Of a DNA stretch of 64,000 nucleotides, positions 43,205 through 51,754 are shown one piece after another. The notes below the pieces were generated by a model. It ran no database searches, was not told the origin of the DNA, and saw nothing but the letters and a program-made list of their open reading frames with translations. Every line of letters begins with the position of its first letter. Within the stretch, counting starts at the first letter, position 1. Source of the DNA: Elizabethkingia bruuniana (GTDB taxonomy: Bacteria; Bacteroidota; Bacteroidia; Flavobacteriales; Weeksellaceae); NCBI RefSeq assembly GCF_002024805.1, contig NZ_CP014337.1:3658001-3722000 (forward strand), read 5' to 3'. The position numbers were made by a program, and so were the translations under genes.

Positions 43205-44557
43205 TTAAAATGAAAAAGTAACTCCGGTACTCACTCCTATAATGTAAGGTTTCGTATCATTTACTTTATTCATTGGTTTTATCATGTATTTAAATGTTGG
43301 TTCTACATTCAGTTTCATTTTTTTAGAAACTTCGTAGTCAATTTTAATCCCGGCATTCGCACTGAAACTTAAATCATTCAGGTTAGTTGCTGTTCCTAGA
43401 TCCTGTTTTACAGACGATTCTGGTGTAACTGCCGAAATGCTATTATGGGTTAGTACATATGAACTTGCTCCAAGTGTTGCATTAAAACCTAGTTTATTAA
43501 GTTGGGCAAAATTTATCTCTGCTTCCAAAGGAATTTCTACATATCGGATTTTCTGAGCAATATCTCCTTGTAAATAACTTTTTGCAAAAGCTCCGTCTGC
43601 TTGTAAGTTGGATACTGGCTCGATACTTCCTACCCTGAGATCTCCGGAATAAGAAATATTATGAGCAGGAGGAATAGGTGCAAGCTGATATAACATTGCT
43701 CCTCCTCTTCCACCAGAAACACTTACGGTAATAGGAACATTCTTTGTTCTTTGTTCTATATCCAACATTCCGGCTCCTGTTCTGATCTTTATTTTGTCAT
43801 TTATTGCGTAGCTTACTCGTGCTCCATAAGACATGTTTACAGAGTTCTGGATGTCCAGATTATTGAAATCATTGGACAGTAAAGATTTACCTCCGAAAGA
43901 ATTCACCTGTGTAGGCGCAAAAAATGCAGAAATAGAAAACTTATCTCCACCACTCTGAACTCCTTTATTTGGTTGCTGCAATATTTTGCTTCTTCCCGTC
44001 AGAAGATCAGACTCATTATTTTTATCTGGAAAAATCTGCTCGTATTTGTTCTCTGTTTTATTTCCGTTCTTATCCTGTTGTACTATTGTTGTCTTTTCAT
44101 TCCCTTCCTTGCCTGTAGTAGTTTCATTTTTATACTGAGAAATAAGCTCTTTATTTGTCTCTGATATATCAGAAGCTTTATCTTTTGGTATAAAAACATT
44201 TTTAGTCCAGGCTATAACATTATCCTTGATCCCGGAAATATAATCTGCTCCTCTGTTTTCCTGTATTATTTCATTCGGATTCTCTTTCTCTGTTTCAACA
44301 GTATCAGATTTCTGAGGCTGAGTTTGTTTAACAAATTTTGTCTCTTTTTTCTTTTCTGAAGAACCTTCATTTGATTTAAAAATAAAAACACCAATTAGAA
44401 ACATTGCAGCAATTCCGGAAACAGGAAGCCATATATAGGCCGCAGGTTTTCGTCGTTTTTCTCCATCCAGTGCAGACTGAATAAAATCCCATGCTTCAGC
44501 CGGCGGATTCTGCGGCTGACTAAGCTGGTCTTTAAATATTTTGTCTATATTTTTCAT
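43205..44557 (-). CDS. Anti-sigma-like TM protein with C-terminal outer-membrane-type beta-barrel
   Basis: The 450-residue protein begins with a cytoplasmic segment (IDKIFKDQLSQPQNPPAEAWDFIQSALDG region), one TM helix (AYIWLPVSGIAAMFLIGVFIF, near residue 40-58), a polar linker of about 140 residues, and a beta-rich domain (about 205-450) ending in an aromatic strand (PYIIGVSTGVTFSF). The last part resembles small outer-membrane barrels (porin/OmpA-like). Start codon overlaps the sigma-factor stop by 4 bp. The layout parallels the 20541-23520 locus, where an anti-sigma-like TM segment is fused to another envelope domain. Whether the barrel inserts in the outer membrane while the TM sits in the inner membrane is unresolved. 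Confidence 0.82.
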   Translation of the reverse strand: MKNIDKIFKDQLSQPQNPPAEAWDFIQSALDGEKRRKPAAYIWLPVSGIAAMFLIGVFIFKSNEGSSEKKKETKFVKQTQPQKSDTVETEKENPNEIIQENRGADYISGIKDNVIAWTKNVFIPKDKASDISETNKELISQYKNETTTGKEGNEKTTIVQQDKNGNKTENKYEQIFPDKNNESDLLTGRSKILQQPNKGVQSGGDKFSISAFFAPTQVNSFGGKSLLSNDFNNLDIQNSVNMSYGARVSYAINDKIKIRTGAGMLDIEQRTKNVPITVSVSGGRGGAMLYQLAPIPPAHNISYSGDLRVGSIEPVSNLQADGAFAKSYLQGDIAQKIRYVEIPLEAEINFAQLNKLGFNATLGASSYVLTHNSISAVTPESSVKQDLGTATNLNDLSFSANAGIKIDYEVSKKMKLNVEPTFKYMIKPMNKVNDTKPYIIGVSTGVTFSF

Positions 44558-45102
44558 TCTGCTTTATGTTTTATTTTCATCAATTCTTTTCTAAGAATCT
44601 CTCTTGCTCTGGATAGGTTGGATTTGGATGTTCCGGGGGATATTTTTAAGCTTTCTGCAATTTCGTTATGTGTATATTCTTCAAAAACGTAAAGGTTAAA
44701 AACCTGCCTATACTGTGTTGGCAGGTTTTGAACATATTTTATAAGATCTTGATAATTAACGTTCTGAAAATCATCTGAATCATTATCTTCTTCATCTATA
44801 AGAGGCATATTTTCCTCTATTTCAGTTAACCAAATCTCTTTCTGCCTGTGTTTTTCAAGATTTAGGTTAACCATCACACGCTTTATCCAGCCTTCAAAGG
44901 AGCCTGAAAAGCTATACTGTGTGATTTTTTTAAAAATAAGGATAAAACCTTCCTGAAATACATCCTGTGCATTTTCATAACTGCCGGAATACCTCAGACA
45001 TATTGAGAACAAAACATTAGAATACCTCCGATACAAAAGTTCTTGTGCTTTCCTATCGTTTTCTTGGCACTGTTCAATAATCTCAATTAGTTCTTTATCC
45101 AA
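44554..45102 (-). CDS. ECF-family RNA polymerase sigma factor
   Basis: A 182-residue sigma factor with region 2 (LLYRRYSNVLFSICLRYSGSYENAQDVFQEGFILIF) and region 4 (LPTQYRQVFNLYVFEEYTHNEIAESLKISPGTSKSNLSRAREIL), quoted as locators. Region 2-4 linker contains an acidic run (LIDEEDNDSDDFQN). It lies 15 bp after a lipoprotein gene and overlaps the TM-barrel gene by 4 bp, so the three form an operon, with the barrel protein a candidate anti-sigma factor. Confidence 0.92.
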   Translation of the reverse strand: MDKELIEIIEQCQENDRKAQELLYRRYSNVLFSICLRYSGSYENAQDVFQEGFILIFKKITQYSFSGSFEGWIKRVMVNLNLEKHRQKEIWLTEIEENMPLIDEEDNDSDDFQNVNYQDLIKYVQNLPTQYRQVFNLYVFEEYTHNEIAESLKISPGTSKSNLSRAREILRKELMKIKHKAE

Positions 45103-45117
45103 AGAAATTAAGTTATG

Positions 45118-45552
45118 CTATTTAGCTGGTTCTAATGCTTTAATTTCTACTTTTTCTTCTATAAACTTATCCGTATTATCACTGTTCTTTCCTGCCCAGA
45201 ATCTAAAAGTATAAATACCAGCTTTTGTAGGAGTGAATGGATATTCTACAATTTTATCTTCTACTTTATCAGTACATCCGTCTCCTGTTTTTTGAGAACC
45301 TACCACTCCTAATTCAATAACATTATCTGCATTTTTTACTAGTTGAAACTGTACAAAAGCCTGACAAGTGTTTGTGGTTGTATAAGTTATAGATAACTTA
45401 CTTGACTCCCCTACTGGTTTTATCTCTTTTTGTTCAATTTTAGTAGTAGCAAGATAGCCATACATGACATTGTCTCCTCTGTTATCTCCTAAACAACTGG
45501 TGAAAATTACCCCAAAAATCCCTAAAAGGAATGCGAATTTTAAAAACTTCAT
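45118..45552 (-). CDS. Secreted lipoprotein of unknown function
   Basis: A 144-residue lipoprotein with signal MKFLKFAFLLGIFGVIFTSC and lipobox FTSC. The mature part is a single beta-sandwich-like domain with Lys/Glu-rich surface and two further cysteines (TCQAFVQF, DGCTDK) that may form a disulfide. It is the first gene of a minus-strand operon with the ECF sigma factor and the TM-barrel protein, so it could be a sensor or target in that system. I recognise no family. No promoter element is clear in its AT-rich upstream region. Confidence 0.75.
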   Translation of the reverse strand: MKFLKFAFLLGIFGVIFTSCLGDNRGDNVMYGYLATTKIEQKEIKPVGESSKLSITYTTTNTCQAFVQFQLVKNADNVIELGVVGSQKTGDGCTDKVEDKIVEYPFTPTKAGIYTFRFWAGKNSDNTDKFIEEKVEIKALEPAK

Positions 45553-45642
45553 AATATTTGATTTTTCTATTTGTCTCTATATAAGACGCCTATAATAAAA
45601 ATGGTTGCGTTAATTTTATAAAATTTATACAAATAAATCACA

Positions 45643-45752
45643 ATCAATTGATCTACAGTATAAAAAAGCCTCATAATCAATACAATATCTAGATATTCCT
45701 TTTTATCAATTTACGCTCAAAAGAACTCTTTGAAGATTTCTAATCAATTGAT
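45643..45752. repeat. ATCAATTGAT palindrome, two copies 100 bp apart
   Basis: Copies at 45643-45652 and 45743-45752. In this AT-rich gap a chance origin cannot be excluded. Confidence 0.4.
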
Positions 45753-45781
45753 TATTCGTTTTTATTGCTGCAAAAGTATGT

Positions 45782-45830
45782 AAAAATTAGCAGTGCCTGA
45801 CTTTAGTTAAGTCAGGCACTGCTAATTTTT
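45782..45830 (-). terminator. Terminator of the 2TM/LytTR operon (22-bp perfect stem)
   Basis: Arms at 45782-45803 and 45809-45830 are perfectly complementary around the loop TAGTT. Both ends are A/T-run-rich, 24 bp past the 45855 stop. Confidence 0.85.
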
Positions 45831-45854
45831 AAACAAAACCATAATCCATATTAA

Positions 45855-46598
45855 TTACCGAACCAGCCAGTCTTTGAAATCTTTCACCCTGTCTCGGCTC
45901 ACCGTAATTTCAACATCAGGCTGATAGCTCATTTCAACTTTATAAACAGGTGATGTATGAATACTTTTAATATAATTCAGATTAATCATGAACTGTCTGT
46001 TTACCCTGAAGAACTGTGTCTCATCGAGAACATTTTCCAGTTCTTCAAGAGAAAAGTCTGTAGGAAAACTACGCTCTGCTGTCTGGAGATATACTATTTT
46101 ATTTTCACTATAAAAACAACTAACTTCTGATGTCATTACAATCTTCAGATTATAACCTATTTTCACCAGTATACGTGAAAGAGTTGTTTTTTCTTTTCCG
46201 AGCATTGATTTTACTTCATAAGACGGCGTCACCTCTCCGGACGGAATGAAGCTTTTAAACTTATCAATAGCTTTTGTAAGATCCTCTTCATCAATTGGTT
46301 TAAGGAGATAATCAATACTATTTAGCTTGAATGCCTTCAGCGTATATTGATCAAAAGCAGTTGTGTAAATGATAAAACTCTTGGTCGGTATTTTCTCAAA
46401 AATGTCAAACGAAAGCCCATCCCCCAGAACAATATCAGAAAAAATCAGCTTAGGATGTTCATTCTCCGAAAGCCATTGTACCCCGTCTTCTACGGAATGT
46501 ATAACCTTTTGGATTTCAAGTTCCGGAAACGTAGAGAGCATTCGCTCCAGACGTCGTGCTGCGGGTTTTTCGTCTTCAATAATGAGTGTTTTAATCAT
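45855..46598 (-). CDS. LytTR-family response regulator
   Basis: The 247-residue regulator has a receiver domain with D55 (KLIFSDIVLGDG), the acidic pair EDE at 8-10 and a Lys (YLLKPID), and a C-terminal LytTR DNA-binding domain (LVKIGYNLKIVMTSEVSCFYSEN..., ...FFRVNRQFMINLNYIKSI). It acts with the His_kinase-type LytS protein at 47207-48535. The start overlaps the 2TM gene stop by 8 bp, so they are translationally coupled. The operon order is kinase, 2TM, 2TM, regulator. Regulated genes are unknown. Confidence 0.93.
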   Translation of the reverse strand: MIKTLIIEDEKPAARRLERMLSTFPELEIQKVIHSVEDGVQWLSENEHPKLIFSDIVLGDGLSFDIFEKIPTKSFIIYTTAFDQYTLKAFKLNSIDYLLKPIDEEDLTKAIDKFKSFIPSGEVTPSYEVKSMLGKEKTTLSRILVKIGYNLKIVMTSEVSCFYSENKIVYLQTAERSFPTDFSLEELENVLDETQFFRVNRQFMINLNYIKSIHTSPVYKVEMSYQPDVEITVSRDRVKDFKDWLVR

Positions 46599-46920
46599 AT
46601 TTATTCTGAGATTTATATTTTTCCATTAACTTTTTTATTTTCTTTTTTTCCCAGTCGTCTCCAAAAATTATCCCCGGAAGAAAAATAGATCCTGCATGAA
46701 TAAGGACTACAATTCCCCATAAAACAGGTACATATATATTTGTCCATCCTATCTGATGATAATTATAAAAATTTTCCGCCAATATGAAAACATTTACTGC
46801 CAAATATATCAGAAAATGGATATAAAACCCTCTAATTTCTTTTACTCTTCTTTTGGCTTCAAGAAATTCTATTTCTTCATCCGAAAAGGATTCTGAATCA
46901 TTATTAAAATAACTTTTCAT
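46591..46920 (-). CDS. 2TM domain protein
   Basis: The 109-residue protein has an acidic N-terminus, a short helix (RRVKEIRGFYIH), two TM helices (FLIYLAVNVFILAENFYNYH and YVPVLWGIVVLIHAGSIFLP regions) and the tail GDDWEKKKIKKLMEKYK. The pattern is the 2TM family of Bacteroidota. It is closely related to the neighbouring 2TM gene and to the C-terminal part of the kinase. Its role in the two-component system is unknown; it could hold the kinase in the membrane. Confidence 0.85.
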   Translation of the reverse strand: MKSYFNNDSESFSDEEIEFLEAKRRVKEIRGFYIHFLIYLAVNVFILAENFYNYHQIGWTNIYVPVLWGIVVLIHAGSIFLPGIIFGDDWEKKKIKKLMEKYKSQNKYD

Positions 46921-46931
46921 TTTATTAGAAA

Positions 46932-47216
46932 TTAATTATTCTTTCTCATTAACTCTCTGATTCTGTTTTCTTCCCAGCTTTTGTTAAAAATCATCCCGGA
47001 GAAGATAACCTTTATAAGTTTTAATGCCGTAAATATGGTTATAATGATAAACACTATTACGATCCATCGTGGGATATTCACAAAATCAAAAATATCATTG
47101 AGCCCCGCAAAGCCCCAGAAAGCACAACACATTAGTACATTTCCATAAAGTCGTGCTTCTCTTCGAACCTGTTTTCTGGCTTCTGAATAAGCTTCTTGTT
47201 GATCATTTATTTCCAT
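46932..47216 (-). CDS. 2TM domain protein
   Basis: A 94-residue protein starting MEINDQQEAYSEARKQVRRE. It has the conserved helix and two TM helices (LYGNVLMCCAFWGFAGLNDIF, WIVIVFIIITIFTALKLIKVIF regions; locators) and the family tail WEENRIRELM. I use the ATG at 47216; a longer frame to 47270 lies within the end of the kinase gene and gives a non-conserved start. The kinase stop at 47207 overlaps it by 10 bp. The function is unknown; see the related 46591-46920 gene. Confidence 0.83.
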   Translation of the reverse strand: MEINDQQEAYSEARKQVRREARLYGNVLMCCAFWGFAGLNDIFDFVNIPRWIVIVFIIITIFTALKLIKVIFSGMIFNKSWEENRIRELMRKNN

Positions 47217-48535
47217 TGCTGTGTATTTTTTTCTTTGTTCATTAGCTCTTGTATCTTTCTTTCTTCCCAACTTTTACCAATTCCAAAAGTGGTAAATCCA
47301 TGGATTGCTACTCCTAGCCCCCACCCCAGCATAGGGAAAACAAACCAGTAAAATCCTGGTGACGTCATTAGATTGATAACAACTAAAAACGGTATCACAC
47401 AACAGTAAGAAATAAGATTGGAATAGAAATCTTTAATTTCTTTTACTCTACGCGAAGCCTTCTTATAAGCTTCTCTTTCATCGTTTTCATAATTTACTTG
47501 CATGGCGTTATTTTTATGAGTTAGTATTGGTATTTTTACACTGAAGTATTCTTCATCGTTTTCAATGAAAACATTTCTCTTTGTCAAAAGATTGTATCGT
47601 TGCACAATATTAGAAAGTCCAATTCCTGATTTTTCATTTGGAACTTCTCTTTTCTGAAGGTTATTTCTGATAACAAGATATCCTTCGTGGACAAATATTT
47701 CTATATTTAATGGCTTGGCAGATGTGGCATGATTATGCTTAATACAGTTTTCCAAAAGTAACTGTAATGAAAGCGGTACCACGAAATCTTTAGAATTATC
47801 TGCATCTATGTTCAAATGAAATACGATACTGTCTTCAAAGCGGTATTTCAAAAGCTCTATATAGGTTCTGGCAAAATTCATCTCTTCCTCCAAAGAAACC
47901 ACTTCTTTATCTTTTTGTTCCAGAACATATCTGTAAATCTTAGACATTGAGGAAGTAAACTTTTGTGCATTATCCGGGTTTTCTTCAATTAGTGCACTCA
48001 GTACATTTAAAGAATTAAACAAAAAATGTGGGTCTAACTGATTTTTAAGACTTTCAAATTGTGCATTTGCTGAAGAAGCAATAATCTTCTGTTCAGTAAC
48101 AGCTTTTTTCGCTGCAGACTTCCATGCATTCATAAAACCTCTGGCATGGAAAATAGCTGAAATAAGCAAAGCAAAATTGATAAAAAACCAATTGACAAAA
48201 TTATAATCCCTTGAGAAAAACTTCTCAGTACTTACATTTTGTATCAGAACGAAGTTAACATAGTTGCATAAAAACACAGTAGCAATTGTGACCACAACGG
48301 TTAATGATACTCCGTAAATAAGTCTTTTTTTAGTGTCCTCTATCCAGCTCCATTTTTTATCTAAGAATCCATTAAGATACCCCTGAGACATGGATAAAAG
48401 AAGACAATACATAGAAGAAATGACGAAAGATTTCCATATGTTTTCCCAAGAGATATAGCCTGGCTCAATAATACCAAATATTATTGTGCATACAATCGTA
48501 ATCCAGGCACATATGATAAAAAATTTTCGGTTCAT
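47207..48535 (-). CDS. LytS-type sensor histidine kinase fused to a 2TM domain
   Basis: About 442 residues: four TM helices in the first 145 residues, a His_kinase (PF06580-like) domain with H170 in QLDPHFLFNSLNVLSALIEE (locator) and an ATP-binding part (LLLENCIKHN and GIGLSNIVQRYNLL). A C-terminal 2TM domain (about 350-435, AYKKASRRVKEIKDFY..., WEERKIQELMN) follows. The start at 48535 avoids a -7 element that overlaps the ATG at 48559. The fused 2TM domain matches the two free 2TM proteins next to it, so a shared assembly is likely. Signal unknown. Confidence 0.9.
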   Translation of the reverse strand: MNRKFFIICAWITIVCTIIFGIIEPGYISWENIWKSFVISSMYCLLLSMSQGYLNGFLDKKWSWIEDTKKRLIYGVSLTVVVTIATVFLCNYVNFVLIQNVSTEKFFSRDYNFVNWFFINFALLISAIFHARGFMNAWKSAAKKAVTEQKIIASSANAQFESLKNQLDPHFLFNSLNVLSALIEENPDNAQKFTSSMSKIYRYVLEQKDKEVVSLEEEMNFARTYIELLKYRFEDSIVFHLNIDADNSKDFVVPLSLQLLLENCIKHNHATSAKPLNIEIFVHEGYLVIRNNLQKREVPNEKSGIGLSNIVQRYNLLTKRNVFIENDEEYFSVKIPILTHKNNAMQVNYENDEREAYKKASRRVKEIKDFYSNLISYCCVIPFLVVINLMTSPGFYWFVFPMLGWGLGVAIHGFTTFGIGKSWEERKIQELMNKEKNTQQWK

Positions 48536-48552
48536 TTTCTTAATTTCTGTTA

Positions 48553-48560
48553 CAAACATA
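48553..48560 (-). promoter_or_regulatory. -7 element (TATGTTTG) for the 2TM/LytTR operon
   Basis: Minus-strand TAnnTTTG match covering the first possible ATG at 48559, which argues for the start at 48535. Confidence 0.5.
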
Positions 48561-48658
48561 CTCAGGAATTGGTAAATATTTAAAATTTTTGTACCTGAGG
48601 GGTTATTTTTATATACTGAATGGTAAAGGAGTTATCCGTTTCCTATCAAAAGGATACA

Positions 48659-48689
48659 AAAAAGCCCGGATTTAAAATCCGGGCTTTTT
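48659..48689 (-). terminator. Terminator of the TPR/TonB-receptor unit
   Basis: AAAAAGCCCGGATTT / AAATCCGGGCTTTTT hairpin, T-run on the minus side, 3 bp past the 48692 stop. Confidence 0.9.
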
Positions 48690-48691
48690 AT

Positions 48692-49336
48692 TTATTTCAT
48701 CTGAGAAAGGAAATAATCAGCTTCACTTTCTCCCCAGTTTGGGTCTAATGCCGTCTTTGGCTTATTCGTTTTAAAAAGCTCTTTTGCTTTCAGAAACATT
48801 TCTTTCGCTTTCTTTTTATCTCCACCATATTGTTCTGGCGTAAAATAAAGATCTTCAGCCTGAAGCACATATACTCTCGGATTATTCGGATCCAATTTAA
48901 TTGCTTCACCCAATGCCTTTTGGGCTTCCTGTCCTTCTGTCATATAACGGGACATCGGATCTACCATCATTTTAACCCCATGTGCCATCTTTTTCAGAAG
49001 AAAGAGCTCTGCATTATTGGGATTCAGAGCTTCTGCTTTTGCAATATAATTAATTGCTGCATCTCCGGAAGCATCTAATCCGTCTGTTTTTTGATCTCGC
49101 ATCAGAACACGCCCTCCTTGTATTGTAGACAAGGCTGCATAATAATAAGGTAGCCATTGTGTTTTCTCTTTATCTCCAATTCTGGAGAAATCATTGCTCA
49201 ATGCTGTAAAATCATCATTGGTTTTGCATTGAACAATTTTGCTCATCTTATCGGTCATTGCTTTTTCATAAGCACTTTGTGCAAAGGCTATAAAACCAGT
49301 TAAAAGAAGTGCTGTTGTTAAAAATAGTTTTTTCAT
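48692..49336 (-). CDS. Secreted TPR-like protein
   Basis: The 214-residue protein has a signal peptide (MKKLFLTTALLLTGFIAFAQ) and helical repeats of the tetratricopeptide type, e.g. AINYIAKAEALNPNNAELFLLKKM and ALGEAIKLDPNNPRVYVLQAEDLY (locators). It is periplasmic or surface-located. It follows a TonB-dependent receptor gene by 31 bp, so both are likely co-transcribed, but I know of no shared function for the pair. The end (TALDPNWGESEADYFLSQMK) is not repeat-like. Confidence 0.85.
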   Translation of the reverse strand: MKKLFLTTALLLTGFIAFAQSAYEKAMTDKMSKIVQCKTNDDFTALSNDFSRIGDKEKTQWLPYYYAALSTIQGGRVLMRDQKTDGLDASGDAAINYIAKAEALNPNNAELFLLKKMAHGVKMMVDPMSRYMTEGQEAQKALGEAIKLDPNNPRVYVLQAEDLYFTPEQYGGDKKKAKEMFLKAKELFKTNKPKTALDPNWGESEADYFLSQMK

Positions 49337-49367
49337 AATATTAAAGTTTAGAAATTAAATATTGTTA

Positions 49368-51608
49368 TTATAATGTACTGTTAATGGCATCCTGAGTTCT
49401 ATCGATTCCAAAACTGATGAACACTCCAACGAAAACAAATGTATTTACTGGTGGTCTGAGAGCTGAGCTTTGTCCATTCGAAGCAAAGTTATATCCATAT
49501 ATATTTTTAGTATTCAGAACATTATTCACACTCAGTACAAATACCGGAAATGATTTTGCATTTTTCTTTCCAAGATTGGGAAGGTAGTTAATGCTTAAAT
49601 TCAGAGCACTAAAATCTTTTACTGTTCCTTCATTTCGGATGATGTTTTGCCCGTTTTGTGAAATAATATCATAATATGGTCTTCCACTATTGAAGGTATA
49701 AGATGCGTTGACCTGTGTTTTAAGACTGGTAAAGAATCTTTTTGCCACAAATGAAAGTGTATGTTTTGATGCAAAATTAGGATTCAGACTATATGGATAG
49801 TTTAAAAAATCTCTCTTACTATCCAAATAAGAATAAGAAACCCAATAATCAACATTCTTAATCGTTTTTTTATCCCTCCAGAATAATTCAAATCCTTTAG
49901 CAAATCCATCTCCATTTACATTAACAGCTGACTGAATATTATTAAAAGAAGTTTGATTTTGCAGATCTCCATAATTATAAGTTTTTGTAAGCTTTCTATA
50001 ATCCTTATAAAAGGCTTCCAGACGGAAACTTCTTTCATTCGCTGTTCTCTGAATCTGAAATATGTAGTGATCTGCTCTCTGGAAGCCTAATGGCGCCGGA
50101 TAATTGATATATTTAGATTCTGGATTCTGATAGAAAATACCATAGGCTAATGAGCTGGTCCACTCTTTTGAAATTCTGTAGGCTAGTGCCAGTCTTGGTG
50201 AAAAATTCCACTGGGAAAGGTAAGAGGAGTTTTCTGCTCTTACTCCTATACGCGCTGAAAACCGCTGATCCAAAGCCAAATCTGTTTCAGCAAAAACTGA
50301 AGATATAAGATCCTGATAATGCTTTTTAAATCGAGCTGCATTTTCTGGTTGATAGGTCATATCTTCAATACTATTCTGAAATTCCACTCCACCACGAATA
50401 ATAGAGGCTTTGTTGATTTTTCTCTCCAAAACGGCTTTTGCATTGAAATATGATCCGTGATTCTCAATTCCGATTCCGTAAACTCTTTGTCCGTTATTCA
50501 GAAAATCGAGATTCATATTATTTTTATTATAGGTAAATGTGGAGCCCAGATTTAATGTATATCTGCCTAATTTTTCTCTATAAGACAGGTTATGAAAAGT
50601 ATTGTCTCCTTTCATTTTTACGCCTGTTTCATTATACTTTGATTCCAGACTTTCTTGTTTCAAGGACATATCATTGCTATCATAGCTTCCATAATATTTA
50701 ATAAATCCTCCCTTTTTTGTCTTTATTCTAAAGTTCGCATTGGTTGAAAATCCTGCTGGGCCGTTGTCAAAATTAGTATTGAATTTAAATACTTTGGTCA
50801 TCAGTGCCAAATTAGAATAAGCGGCTTGAATACCATATGAATGAGTTCTGGCACTGTCTACTTTCTGAAAAGATCCCGTTGCAAATATTGGAGATAATCC
50901 AAAGTCTGCAGATGTCCTTTCCGGTAAATCAATGCTCTCTAAAGTTAAAACTGAAGAAAGTGCCTGCCCGTAAAGGGCAGAATATCCACCAGAAGAAAAG
51001 ACATTTCCTTTAAACAACGAAGTATTAAAACGATCTCTTCCTGCTATTCCCGGAACTGAATTTGTAAAGTAATTATTAATAAGATTACCGTCCATAAATA
51101 TTTTACTTTCCGTTCCTGTTCCTCCTCTTACAAACAAACCTTCGCTTTCACCTACTTTCTGAACTCCGGGAAGAAATCCTAAAGCCGATGTAATCTGTGC
51201 ATCTGCCCCGGCGGTAGTATAAATGTCCAATGGCTTCAGCAATGCCGAGGCTCTGTTTTTATCACTTGCCTCAATAGATCCGGCAGTAATGACAACAGCA
51301 TTTATTTCGTTAAAAGAAGATTTCATTTCTGCATTGACTACAAGATTCTGAGAAACTATTACAACTTCCTTTACTACTTCCGCATAATCAGAACTACTAT
51401 ATGCCAGTGTCTGAGTCCCTTTTTCGGAAGTCTGAAATGTGTAATTACCATTAGCATCAGTTGTAGCACCATCATAGGTATCTTTCAAAGTCACAGAAAC
51501 ATTTTTTAGTCCCTTTCCTTTAGAAGTAACTTTTCCGGAGATTGTCACCTGTGCCTGCATTAGAGAGAACACAAAAATAAAAATCGAAAATAGTAGTCTT
51601 AGTAGCAT
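49368..51608 (-). CDS. TonB-dependent receptor with carboxypeptidase-regulatory-like domain
   Basis: A 746-residue outer-membrane receptor. Signal peptide (ends LMQAQ), a CarboxypepD_reg-like domain (VTISGKVTSKGKGLKNVSVTLKD, about 20-100), a plug (about 110-230, GVQKVGESEGLFVRGGTGTES), and a barrel to the end. No SusD partner or peptidase gene is adjacent, unlike SusCD systems. The only co-transcribed gene is the TPR-like protein downstream. The ligand cannot be inferred. The signal sequence starts with MLLRLLFSIFIFVFSL, usual for this class. Confidence 0.9.
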   Translation of the reverse strand: MLLRLLFSIFIFVFSLMQAQVTISGKVTSKGKGLKNVSVTLKDTYDGATTDANGNYTFQTSEKGTQTLAYSSSDYAEVVKEVVIVSQNLVVNAEMKSSFNEINAVVITAGSIEASDKNRASALLKPLDIYTTAGADAQITSALGFLPGVQKVGESEGLFVRGGTGTESKIFMDGNLINNYFTNSVPGIAGRDRFNTSLFKGNVFSSGGYSALYGQALSSVLTLESIDLPERTSADFGLSPIFATGSFQKVDSARTHSYGIQAAYSNLALMTKVFKFNTNFDNGPAGFSTNANFRIKTKKGGFIKYYGSYDSNDMSLKQESLESKYNETGVKMKGDNTFHNLSYREKLGRYTLNLGSTFTYNKNNMNLDFLNNGQRVYGIGIENHGSYFNAKAVLERKINKASIIRGGVEFQNSIEDMTYQPENAARFKKHYQDLISSVFAETDLALDQRFSARIGVRAENSSYLSQWNFSPRLALAYRISKEWTSSLAYGIFYQNPESKYINYPAPLGFQRADHYIFQIQRTANERSFRLEAFYKDYRKLTKTYNYGDLQNQTSFNNIQSAVNVNGDGFAKGFELFWRDKKTIKNVDYWVSYSYLDSKRDFLNYPYSLNPNFASKHTLSFVAKRFFTSLKTQVNASYTFNSGRPYYDIISQNGQNIIRNEGTVKDFSALNLSINYLPNLGKKNAKSFPVFVLSVNNVLNTKNIYGYNFASNGQSSALRPPVNTFVFVGVFISFGIDRTQDAINSTL

Positions 51609-51754
51609 TTTGTTATGATTTATGTTACAAAGAAATATCAGAATTTCGAATCTTTTAAAAAAAGATTACTGAAGGGTTGGTTTTTGATACTAAACGGTAA
51701 TTCTTGAAAGTTTTGTACCTTTAACATATAATAAAAATCTCAAATTCTGAGCTT

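Larger units (their letters stand above)
45553..45854. other. Intergenic region with long hairpin and paired palindromes
   Basis: This 302-bp gap holds the leader of the 45552 gene, two ATCAATTGAT palindromes exactly 100 bp apart and a 22-bp perfect stem near the right end. I found no coding frame, RNA gene or further repeat. Confidence 0.7.
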
